Below are positions 1 through 4,614 of a DNA stretch of 5,227 nt, piece after piece. The notes beneath the pieces are model-generated. The model had not been told where the DNA came from. It did no database searches and was given only the letters and a program-made list of their open reading frames with translations. The DNA comes from Phycisphaerales bacterium UBA7708 (GTDB lineage Bacteria; Planctomycetota; Phycisphaerae; Sedimentisphaerales; Anaerohalosphaeraceae), in assembly GCA_002482415.1 (NCBI GenBank), contig DLFY01000208.1:25832-31058 (forward strand), given 5' to 3'. Made by a program: the position numbers and the translations under genes. The first letter of the stretch is position 1; each line of letters opens with the position of its first letter.

Positions 1-495
1 CATGCAGCAGCGAATCATAAACTGATTCATCAGTACATTACTAAAAATTTGAAAGCCAAAGTCCTGCTGGATGTGGAGAACCATCACAATTTTGCCTGGA
101 AAGAAATGCATCAGGGACGTGAAGTGATTGTCCATCGTAAAGGGGCGACCCCGGCCGGCAATGGGGTGCTGGGAATTATTCCCGGTTCGATGGGAACGCC
201 CGGCTATGTGGTTCGCGGCAAGGGAAATCCTGTATCGCTGAACTCCGCATCGCATGGCGCCGGGAGAAAAATGAGCCGCAAGGCCGCCAAAGAGACCCTG
301 ACTTGGCACGACGCCAAAAAGTTCCTGAGCGATCAGGGTGTTCTGCTGTTGTCGGCCGGCCTGGATGAAGTGCCTATGGCTTACAAGGATATTCAGGAGG
401 TCATGGCCGCCCAGCATGACCTGGTTGTGCCGGTTGCCCGTTTTGATCCAAAGATTGTCAAAATGGCCCCCGCAGGCGAAGCCCCTGAGGATTAA
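1..495 (+). CDS. rtcB: RtcB-family RNA ligase (RtcB2 type), C-terminal part, 5' truncated by window edge
   Basis: The frame is open from base 1 to TAA at 493-495, giving 164 visible residues of a family usually near 400 or more. RtcB joins RNA 2',3'-cyclic phosphate or 3'-phosphate ends to 5'-OH ends using GTP and Mn2+. Visible signatures are DVENHHNFAW (visible residues 24-33, with the metal-binding His at 29), HRKGATPAG (45-53), PGSMGTPG (61-68) and SASHGAGR (82-89). His85 in the last motif corresponds to the histidine that is guanylylated. The 56-residue distance from His29 to His85 equals that between E. coli His281 and His337. The C-terminus ends in KMAPAGEAPED. No catalytic residue is missing from the visible part. 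The upstream metal ligands lie outside the window. The TTG at 49 is internal, because conserved sequence precedes it. The next gene, prfH, starts about 40 bases downstream, so the two are probably one operon and this is the PrfH-linked RtcB2 form. Confidence 0.96.
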   Translation, partial: HAAANHKLIHQYITKNLKAKVLLDVENHHNFAWKEMHQGREVIVHRKGATPAGNGVLGIIPGSMGTPGYVVRGKGNPVSLNSASHGAGRKMSRKAAKETLTWHDAKKFLSDQGVLLLSAGLDEVPMAYKDIQEVMAAQHDLVVPVARFDPKIVKMAPAGEAPED

Positions 496-534
496 AATAA
501 ATGCACCCTGAGCGAAGCAATGAGAAGAGTTACT

Positions 535-1179
535 ATGGATACGATATGTTGGCTGCAAATTACCTCTGGCCGCGGTCCTGATGAATGCTGTTGGGCTGTT
601 GCCCAGGTTGTCAAAGCGATGATCAGCGATGCCTCTGAGCGGGGATATGCGATGCGCCTTCTGGAGGCTGTCCCGGCCGCCCGGCCGGACATGTTCAAGT
701 CGGCGCTGCTGTCTCTGGAAGGACAGGATTTGTCCGCATTTCTTTCCCAGTGGGAAGGCACAATCCAGTGGATTGGTCAAAGTCAGTTCCGTCCTGCCCA
801 TAAGCGGAAAAACTGGTATGTGGGTGTGGCCTCATACAAGGCCCCGCAGGAAAATGAATATCGCAGTCAGGATATTCGTTTTGAGGCAATGCGGTCCTCC
901 GGCCCCGGCGGGCAGCATACCAATAAAACCGAATCCGCCATCCGGGCCACGCATCTGCCGACGGGACTCAGCGCTGTTGCCCAGGAAGAGCGTTCCCAGC
1001 ACATGAACCGCAAGCTGGCCTTGAGCCGGCTGCTCCAGAAGCTCGACCATCAAAACCAGAACACGGCCATGCAGTTCCAGCAGGAACGATGGGACAGCCA
1101 CAACGCCCTCGAGCGTGGTAATCCCATACGCGTCTATGAGGGGGCTTCTTTTAAATTAAAACGGCTTGCCCGTGGATAA
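535..1179 (+). CDS. prfH: Peptide chain release factor homologue PrfH
   Basis: This is a 214-residue class-I release-factor-like protein, much shorter than RF1/RF2 (about 360) because the N-terminal and codon-recognition regions are reduced. It has the peptidyl-tRNA hydrolysis motif [12 protein letters not shown], with the GGQ glutamine at residue 127 (codon 913-915). The family segment ATHLPTGL...[11 protein letters not shown] follows, then [10 protein letters not shown] near the C-terminus. The N-terminal [12 protein letters not shown] and the middle GTIQWI...[12 protein letters not shown] are typical of PrfH rather than RF1 or RF2. Known role of the family: it recognises ribosomes stalled by a cut in the 16S decoding centre and releases the peptide, so that RtcB can reseal the rRNA. 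I chose the ATG at 535 because purine-rich GAGAAGAG (522-529) lies 5 bases upstream and the N-terminus then matches the family length. The ATG at 520 (five more residues) is possible. The gap to rtcB is 39 bases. Confidence 0.95.
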   Translation: MDTICWLQITSGRGPDECCWAVAQVVKAMISDASERGYAMRLLEAVPAARPDMFKSALLSLEGQDLSAFLSQWEGTIQWIGQSQFRPAHKRKNWYVGVASYKAPQENEYRSQDIRFEAMRSSGPGGQHTNKTESAIRATHLPTGLSAVAQEERSQHMNRKLALSRLLQKLDHQNQNTAMQFQQERWDSHNALERGNPIRVYEGASFKLKRLARG

Positions 1180-1294
1180 GCGAATCCATGAACAGGTTTT
1201 TCTTGATTCCGGCACGTTGGCTCAAATGTCCGACTTTCTTGAAGAATGGGAGGATCCAATCTGTTTATTCCCTATTCAGACTGTCCAAGGGTGA
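1172..1294 (+). CDS. Short GTG ORF overlapping the end of prfH; unrecognised, possibly a gene remnant
   Basis: A 40-codon frame starts at GTG 1172 inside the last codons of prfH (8-base overlap, as in coupled genes) and stops at TGA 1292-1294. The product begins [18 protein letters not shown] and continues [11 protein letters not shown], an acidic, protein-like composition. The same frame stays open for 23 more codons after the TGA, as GTWYKQIEYLAQ..., before TAA at 1364, so this could be a longer gene interrupted by a stop. I recognise no family and see no clear SD. A 60-codon ATG frame (1188-1370) overlaps it in another phase and looks less protein-like. A small real protein, a decayed gene and non-coding 3' sequence all remain possible. 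Confidence 0.3.
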   Translation: MDKRIHEQVFLDSGTLAQMSDFLEEWEDPICLFPIQTVQG

Positions 1295-1420
1295 GGTACC
1301 TGGTATAAACAAATTGAGTATTTGGCCCAAAATCGGAGTGTTTATACCCCAATTAACAGGTCATAAGTGACGGGTTGGACAGCGAAAGCAGTTCGATAAT
1401 CGTCCACCCAGGTACCCTTG
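1286..1420 (+). ncRNA. Candidate structured RNA: four stems around one junction, between prfH and a DUF1294 gene
   Basis: Paired segments nest with almost no unpaired bases between them. P1 is GGTACCT 1295-1301 with AGGTACC 1410-1416 (7 bp). P2 is GGTATAAAC 1302-1310 with GTTTATACC 1340-1348 (9 bp perfect). P2b is GTCA 1360-1363 with TGAC 1368-1371. P3 is GGGTTGGAC 1372-1380 with GTCCACCC 1402-1409 (8 bp with one bulged T). P1 abuts P2 on one side and P3 on the other, and P2b abuts P3. An outer CAAG 1286-1289 can pair with CTTG 1417-1420 across a bulge. The P3 loop contains GCGAAAGC, a GNRA-type tetraloop on two pairs, which suggests the plus strand is the RNA. A terminator-like hairpin begins six bases later. 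The layout fits a cis-regulatory aptamer, a processed 3'-UTR RNA or a small RNA. I match it to no known class, and no conservation evidence is available here. Confidence 0.5.
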
Positions 1421-1425
1421 ATATT

Positions 1426-1456
1426 AGCCTGATAATGAGGATTATTGGGCTTTTTT
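1426..1456 (+). terminator. Rho-independent terminator (end of rtcB-prfH transcript or a riboswitch-like platform)
   Basis: AGCCTGATAAT (1426-1436) pairs along all 11 positions with ATTATTGGGCT (1441-1451), two of them G-T wobbles, around a GAGG loop. T residues follow through 1456. This is a textbook intrinsic terminator on the plus strand, placed right after the structured element. It also contains the ATG at 1435 of the DUF1294 reading frame, partly in the stem, so it could act on initiation as well as on termination. Confidence 0.72.
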
Positions 1457-1719
1457 ATGTACTTACTCTCCTTGCTATTACCCTGATTACCTTTTTATTT
1501 TATGGACATGACAGATATCCGACAATCAATCAGAATACCCAAAAGCCTTAGTCCTTACCCCGCCTGCTCACCTTGGCAGAAGGTACGATAGGTGCTATTG
1601 CCGGACAGTGCCTGTTTTGGCACAAAACAAAGAAATTGAGTTTCAGAGTGATCTGTATTATGATAATGGCGGTACAGATAGGATTAGTCGTGTGGTGGTA
1701 TTTAAGCGATAAGACATAA
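1435..1719 (+). pseudogene. DUF1294-family small membrane protein, interrupted by an in-frame TAG
   Basis: A single frame runs from ATG 1435 to TAA 1717-1719 (94 codons, the normal size of DUF1294 proteins) but is cut by TAG at 1549-1551. The first half has a hydrophobic segment (GLFYVLTLLAITLITFLFYG) followed by HDR, where the family has a DK motif. After the TAG come SLPRLLTLAEGTIGAIAG, the family's HKTKK basic motif at 1621-1635, and a second membrane segment (VQIGLVVWWYL). By alignment from memory the TAG sits where the family has the Glu of RIPE, so a single G-to-T change in GAG would explain it. The usual GG before xIGA has become EG, which also suggests decay. The family's function is unknown. 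No good SD precedes the ATG, which lies in the terminator hairpin. Stop-codon readthrough is possible but less likely, since TAG ends two neighbouring genes. Confidence 0.72.
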
Positions 1720-1720
1720 T

Positions 1721-1939
1721 ATGATGAATGACAATCAGCCCAAATACTTTCACGATGACGGTACAGAGGTCAATCCTGACCTGATTCCTAATCCAGACCT
1801 GTGCATCAGTTGCAGGAAAGATGGGATTGGCGGAAAAGAAGAGATGCTTTGTATCCTGAACAGAATGGATCAGATGGGAGAAATGGAATTTAAGTGTTAT
1901 GCGTATGAACCGAGAGACCCCACTAATACTTTCCAATGA
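1721..1939 (+). CDS. Small cysteine-rich protein, four-Cys putative metal site, unknown function
   Basis: A 72-residue acidic soluble protein. A conserved-looking N-terminal block, KYFHDDGTEVNPDLIPNP (residues 8-25), is followed by LCISC (Cys28, Cys31), MLC (Cys44) and FKCYAYEP (Cys59). The CxxC plus two single cysteines fit one tetrahedral zinc or iron site. The block resembles small hypothetical proteins I recall from environmental bacteria, but I cannot name a family. The start is ATG 1721 (or ATG 1724), one base after the stop of the broken DUF1294 gene, so the two were probably co-transcribed. No strong SD is visible. The next gene begins 13 bases after the stop and is also a small Cys-rich protein, so they are likely co-expressed. 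There is no signal peptide or membrane segment. Confidence 0.72.
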   Translation: MMNDNQPKYFHDDGTEVNPDLIPNPDLCISCRKDGIGGKEEMLCILNRMDQMGEMEFKCYAYEPRDPTNTFQ

Positions 1940-1952
1940 AACGAGGTAAATT

Positions 1953-2156
1953 ATGAGTAAAGAATTTCCTGCGGACAATCATCATTGTAAAAGCGATGAA
2001 CATACCAAACACTTGTGCTATTTCGTGTCGTATGGCTATCATGTGAACAATCCGGAAGAATATAAAGACCTTGTGGAAGAACCCCGATTCCAATGCCATT
2101 TCTGCGGCCGGACGGCACACCTGGCTGAAAACCTTTGTATGCCAATGGATTTATAG
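1953..2156 (+). CDS. Small Cys/His-rich protein, putative zinc-binding, unknown function
   Basis: A 67-residue soluble protein. The N-terminal part is rich in His and Cys (His10, His11, Cys12, His17, His20, Cys22). The C-terminal block QCHFCGRTAHLAENLCMP carries Cys48, Cys51 and Cys62, and the CxxCG turn is a typical zinc knuckle. The middle, SYGYHVNNPEEYKDLVEEP, is likely helical. The start is secure: GAGGT at 1943-1947 lies 5 bases before the ATG. The gene stops with TAG. It lies 13 bases after another small Cys-rich gene, and the pair probably forms one transcription unit. Nucleic-acid binding, metal handling or a protein-protein adaptor role would all fit. I assign none, and I do not recognise a named family. 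Confidence 0.75.
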   Translation: MSKEFPADNHHCKSDEHTKHLCYFVSYGYHVNNPEEYKDLVEEPRFQCHFCGRTAHLAENLCMPMDL

Positions 2157-2171
2157 GGCAACCTCTGATAC

Positions 2172-2176
2172 GAGGA
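2172..2176 (+). promoter_or_regulatory. SD that decides the start of the 2185 gene
   Basis: GAGGA, 8 bases before ATG 2185. The frame is open further upstream to ATG 2071, but that stretch overlaps the preceding small gene and does not look like protein. The SD and the signal peptide that begins at 2185 support the shorter start. Confidence 0.6.
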
Positions 2177-2184
2177 CAGATGCA

Positions 2185-2874
2185 ATGAGGAAACAGGGTC
2201 TTATGCAAGCCGCGTATTTCTTCATTATTTCATGCCTGTTTCTGCCGAATGTTTTTGCTCATCAGCCGAGATTAGTGGGCAACGACACAGACATAGTGGT
2301 TGACCAGCCTGAAATATCGAAAGCCTATTATGGCAGCCTCGATGGAAAATCTGCAACCTATCGTATCGAGTCCCCTGAACCTTTCAGACTTTATGTGAAC
2401 ATTCTGGTTCCGGATATGGAGGGGATTGACAGGGACGTTTCTGTAAAGATTCTAAAGCAAGGGACGGTTATTTCCATCCTTGACGCAAGCGAGCATGATT
2501 GGACACAATTTTACGAACCCTTTGCGGGGGATCATTACTTCAGGGGGTCTGAATATGTCGAAGAACAGGATGCCGGGACTTACGACATCGAAGTGTACAG
2601 CCCGGACAATTCAGGCAAATATGTATTAGCCATAGGCGACAGAGAGGCATTCCCCTTGGGAGAACTGTTCAGAACCTATGTCGTATTGCCTCGTCTGAAA
2701 TCGGAATTCTTCGGCAAAAGCCCTTTTTCAGCGTATTTTAATATCATGGGCATTTTTTTTGCAGTCATTCTCGTTATTGCAGGTGTACTTTTCATAACGG
2801 TTTTTTATAGTATCAAGCTCATTCGTAAAAGATTCAACAGGCAGAAACTAAGTCAGAAGGCGATAGCCCTGTAG
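2185..2874 (+). CDS. Secreted or periplasmic protein with C-terminal membrane anchor, unknown function
   Basis: A 229-residue protein. A signal peptide (MRKQG..., hydrophobic 9-20, likely cleavage after VFA at 25) is followed by an extracytoplasmic domain of about 160 residues. That domain is rich in short beta-like stretches and aromatic or acidic motifs (SKAYYGSLDG, PFRLYVNILVPDMEGIDRD, YEPFAGDHYFRG, DAGTYDIEVYSPDNSGKYVL, FFGKSPF). A single membrane helix lies at about 185-208, with a short basic cytoplasmic tail (KLIRKRFNRQK). The domain looks like a beta-sandwich, and GTYDIEVYSPDNSGKYVLAIG is reminiscent of pre-peptidase or jelly-roll accessory domains. No catalytic motif is seen. IISC at 14-17 resembles a lipobox, but the hydrophobic stretch continues past it, so signal peptidase I cleavage is more likely. 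The gene begins 28 bases after the small Cys-rich gene, perhaps in the same operon. I recall similar hypothetical proteins but cannot name them. Confidence 0.8.
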   Translation: MRKQGLMQAAYFFIISCLFLPNVFAHQPRLVGNDTDIVVDQPEISKAYYGSLDGKSATYRIESPEPFRLYVNILVPDMEGIDRDVSVKILKQGTVISILDASEHDWTQFYEPFAGDHYFRGSEYVEEQDAGTYDIEVYSPDNSGKYVLAIGDREAFPLGELFRTYVVLPRLKSEFFGKSPFSAYFNIMGIFFAVILVIAGVLFITVFYSIKLIRKRFNRQKLSQKAIAL

Positions 2875-2897
2875 GCGACGTAAGACGCATCCCCTTC

Positions 2898-2920
2898 AAA
2901 TTGGAAATATTTTCCGATTT
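2898..2920. repeat. 10-bp inverted repeat (hairpin) downstream of the 2185 gene
   Basis: AAATTGGAAA (2898-2907) pairs with TTTCCGATTT (2911-2920), with one G-T pair and a 3-base TAT loop. No T-run follows, so it is a weak terminator at best. It could stabilise the 3' end or act as an operator, since it overlaps the -35 region of the promoter just downstream. Confidence 0.4.
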
Positions 2921-2940
2921 GCCCTCCCACAGGGTATAAT
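2912..2940 (+). promoter_or_regulatory. Putative sigma70-type promoter for the 2977 gene
   Basis: A perfect TATAAT -10 box lies at 2935-2940, 37 bases before ATG 2977. With 17-bp spacing the -35 is TTCCGA (2912-2917), a poor match to TTGACA, so this promoter may need an activator. The weak -35 falls in the right arm of the 2898-2920 hairpin, which a regulator could use. Confidence 0.45.
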
Positions 2941-2976
2941 GTCCCTGCATCAGTTTGCGTATGCTGCTTATCAAGT

Positions 2977-3201
2977 ATGATGAATAAGATTTTAGTCAAA
3001 TCAGTTTATTCCAGTGTTGTTCTGCTGACCCTTGCAGGGTGGGCTGGGGGGCAGGATTTATCTGTTCCCGGTCCGTATGCGGCCGGATGGAGAGAAGTTG
3101 TTGCAACCCGACCCAATAACTCTACATTTGCGGCGTTGGTGTATTATCCGGCCCAAACAGCGAGTGTTCGGGGCGGGATCAGAGCGGACGGGTTGATTTG
3201 A
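2977..3201 (+). pseudogene. Truncated secreted alpha/beta-hydrolase-like protein (N-terminal remnant)
   Basis: A 74-codon frame. A signal peptide (basic KILVK, then hydrophobic VVLLTLAGWAGG, likely cleavage near residue 25) is followed by a mature start, SVPGPYAAGWREVVATRP and TFAALVYYPAQ. PYAAGWR.....RP..FAALVYYPA resembles the opening of secreted alpha/beta hydrolases of the chlorophyllase, PET-hydrolase and dienelactone-hydrolase kind. These normally run for about 300 residues, with a GHG-type oxyanion motif and a GxSxG nucleophile further on. Neither motif is present. After YYPAQTASV the sequence loses resemblance (RGGIRADGLI) and stops at TGA 3199. The other frames up to 3258 do not continue the fold, so this looks like a deletion rather than a simple frameshift. 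A real short secreted peptide is possible but less likely. No SD is evident; ATG 2977 or 2980 may start it. Confidence 0.55.
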
Positions 3202-3246
3202 TGGACTTTGCGATTATCTGCCAGGGATGGCTTGATTGTCTTTAAA

Positions 3247-3251
3247 AAGGA
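3247..3251 (+). promoter_or_regulatory. SD that fixes the start of the LOV-PP2C gene
   Basis: AAGGA, 7 bases before ATG 3259. The frame is open back to TTG 3208, but the SD and the fit of the LOV N-terminal helix place the start at 3259. Confidence 0.7.
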
Positions 3252-3258
3252 CGTTTGT

Positions 3259-4404
3259 ATGGAAGATGAAATATTTTGGCTGCTTCTGAAAGAACGGGCT
3301 TTGGAATCGACAGCTGAGGGCGTGGTCATCTCTGACTGTACGCAGGAAGGCATGCCGATTATCTATGTCAATAAGGCCTTTACGGCGGTGACCGGATATG
3401 AATACGATGAAGTCATTGGACGCAACTGCCGTTTTCTTCAAGGAACGGATACCGACCCGGCTGCCAGACTAAGCATTCGTAAGGCACTGTCCGATGAAAG
3501 TTCATGCATCGTCGAAATTCTCAATTACAGGAAAGATGGTACGCCATTTTGGAACCGACTATCGATAACCCCTGTGCAAAACGACCAGGGACGGACAACG
3601 CATTATATTGGAGTCCAGTCGGATGTCACGCGCCGGCGTCTGGCTGAGGAGTCACTTCATAAAGCCAACATGCAGCTCAAAAGAGATTTGCAGGCGGCTG
3701 CACAGATCCAGCAGGCCCAACTTCCAAAAGAATTGCCGGATATGGAGGGGTATCGATTTGCCTGGCGGTTTCGTCCGTGTGAGGAGCTGGCTGGCGATAC
3801 GCTGAACATTTTTTGGCTTGATGATACGCGTGTGGTTGTTTATGTACTTGATGTCTGCGGACATGGAGTCAGGGCCTCGCTGCAATCGTTTGCTTTGAAT
3901 CAAGATTTGCGGCCTGTTCAGAATGGTCCAAGCCTGCTCTCACCGGAAGAGGTCTTCGCACGGCTGAATGCGAAGTATCCAATGGATATGCAGACAGGAA
4001 TGTATTTTACAATCTTGTATGGTATACTGGATACCCAGACAGGAGACTTTACATTTTCCTCGGCCGGACACCCCGGCCCGATTCTGATACGACAGGGACA
4101 GGATCCTCGGATCATCGAAACAAAGAGTTTGCCAATTGGGATCAGCCCTGACACGGAGTATGCCTCGCAAACGATGAAACTGATGTCGCAGGACAAACTG
4201 ATTCTATATACTGACGGTGTGGTCGAGGCGTTTAACGCAGCCAATGAACCTTTTAGTGAAGATCGTCTGATGAAAATCCTTCTTTGCAGCAGGAATGCAG
4301 ATGTTGAAGGAATGCTGGAAACAGTTTTAAAGTCGCTGGATAACTGGGCGTGCCGCGTCAACCCAGGAGATGACGTGTCATTGGTTGGAATCGAAGCACT
4401 TTAA
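3259..4404 (+). CDS. LOV (blue-light PAS) domain fused to SpoIIE/RsbU-type PP2C phosphatase
   Basis: A 381-residue soluble protein. Residues 14-124 form a LOV domain containing the exact flavin motif GRNCRFLQG (54-62). Cys57 is the residue that forms the photoadduct with FMN. Asn89, Asn99 and Gln120 lie at +32, +42 and +63 from it, the spacing of the flavin-contacting residues in plant phototropin LOV2, so it should be photoactive. A linker helix (about 125-155, RRRLAEESLHKANMQLKRDL) is likely a coiled coil passing the signal on. PP2C motifs follow: ELAGDTLNIF (Asp180), LDVCGHG (Asp198), FSSAGHPGPIL (267-276), LPIGI, LILYTDGVVEA (Asp319) and the terminal GDDVSLV (Asp371, Asp372). Phosphatases of this class usually dephosphorylate an anti-anti-sigma (STAS) protein in partner-switching stress or light responses. 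Asn183 replaces the second Asp of the common GGDxxD form. The downstream gene that might be the partner is only a fragment. Confidence 0.95.
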   Translation: MEDEIFWLLLKERALESTAEGVVISDCTQEGMPIIYVNKAFTAVTGYEYDEVIGRNCRFLQGTDTDPAARLSIRKALSDESSCIVEILNYRKDGTPFWNRLSITPVQNDQGRTTHYIGVQSDVTRRRLAEESLHKANMQLKRDLQAAAQIQQAQLPKELPDMEGYRFAWRFRPCEELAGDTLNIFWLDDTRVVVYVLDVCGHGVRASLQSFALNQDLRPVQNGPSLLSPEEVFARLNAKYPMDMQTGMYFTILYGILDTQTGDFTFSSAGHPGPILIRQGQDPRIIETKSLPIGISPDTEYASQTMKLMSQDKLILYTDGVVEAFNAANEPFSEDRLMKILLCSRNADVEGMLETVLKSLDNWACRVNPGDDVSLVGIEAL

Positions 4405-4408
4405 AACA

Positions 4409-4419
4409 GGGGAGGTGAT
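4409..4419 (+). promoter_or_regulatory. Very strong SD in front of a broken gene
   Basis: GGGGAGGTGAT contains a 9-base match to the anti-SD complement and ends next to ATG 4420. It is the best ribosome site in the window, yet the frame it serves is only 17 codons long. This argues that a real gene once started here. Confidence 0.65.
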
Positions 4420-4473
4420 ATGACTGAATCATTTGGCCTGGACAGGTTAGTTAACTCAGCAATTAAGTTATAA
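4420..4473 (+). pseudogene. 17-codon start of a gene downstream of LOV-PP2C, truncated
   Basis: ATG 4420 gives MTESFGLDRLVNSAIKL and then TAA. It starts 15 bases after the phosphatase stop, behind a near-perfect SD, as expected for the second gene of an operon. In such loci that gene is often an anti-anti-sigma (STAS) protein or an anti-sigma kinase. The opening residues could begin a STAS domain, but they are too few to identify. No plus-strand frame continues it. Sequence composition shifts to AT-rich near here, and a minus-strand frame ends at 4468, so the original gene was probably cut by a rearrangement. A functional short peptide cannot be excluded. Confidence 0.4.
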
Positions 4474-4614
4474 ATTCAATCCAGCTTCAAAATCCAACAG
4501 GTATTGTGCAGGAATCGTTCTGCGTATGGCAATAATATCTTGAGCATGTCCCATTGTAAAGTTGTGGTCCTCATTAAGATTTTGAACAAATTCATTACAA
4601 TTAATGCGGTTCAC
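4468..4614 (-). CDS. Small 48-residue protein or C-terminal remnant, unrecognised
   Basis: A minus-strand frame runs from GTG (4614-4612) to TAA (4470-4468). On the minus strand AGAGGA (plus 4621-4626) lies 6 bases before the GTG, a good SD. The product begins VNRINCNEFVQNLNEDHNF and ends YLLDFEAGLNL, with MGHAQDIIAIRRTIPAQ between. It is soluble, mixed charge, with one Cys. The frame stays open upstream to 4734 without an obvious better start (YNNNFPFIDNFDLTAGRGS), so it may instead be the tail of a longer gene whose 5' part is lost. It converges with the broken plus-strand gene and overlaps its end by 6 bases. I recognise no family. Confidence 0.45.
   Translation of the reverse strand: MNRINCNEFVQNLNEDHNFTMGHAQDIIAIRRTIPAQYLLDFEAGLNL

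Noticed and set aside
492..1101. Minus-strand and alternative-frame ORFs across prfH.
   Set aside because: They are shadows of prfH, whose conserved motifs fix the true frame.
1292..1300. TGA followed directly by a stem, as in a selenocysteine insertion site.
   Set aside because: A bacterial SECIS is one short hairpin with a small apical loop at a set distance. Here the base pairs with a partner 110 bases away, and the product resembles no selenoprotein.
1188..1370. 60-codon ATG frame after prfH.
   Set aside because: It crosses the paired structure, has no SD, and is less protein-like than the overlapping GTG frame at 1172.
1286..1420. Integron attC site, retron msr-msd, or a tRNA gene.
   Set aside because: No matched pair of attC core sites, no integrase or reverse transcriptase in the window, and too long with no acceptor end or anticodon arm for a tRNA.
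2071..2184. Upstream extension of the secreted protein to ATG 2071.
   Set aside because: It overlaps an intact small gene in another frame and would bury the signal peptide. The SD and signal peptide favour 2185.
2224..2235. Lipobox-like IISC in the secreted protein's signal region.
   Set aside because: The hydrophobic stretch continues beyond the Cys to a good VFA cleavage site, so ordinary signal peptidase cleavage is more likely.
2898..2920. Hairpin as a rho-independent terminator.
   Set aside because: The stem is AT-rich and no T-run follows on either strand, so it is recorded only as an inverted repeat.
3918..4361. 147-codon minus-strand frame.
   Set aside because: It lies opposite the well-supported PP2C domain and its sequence is the low-information shadow of that gene.
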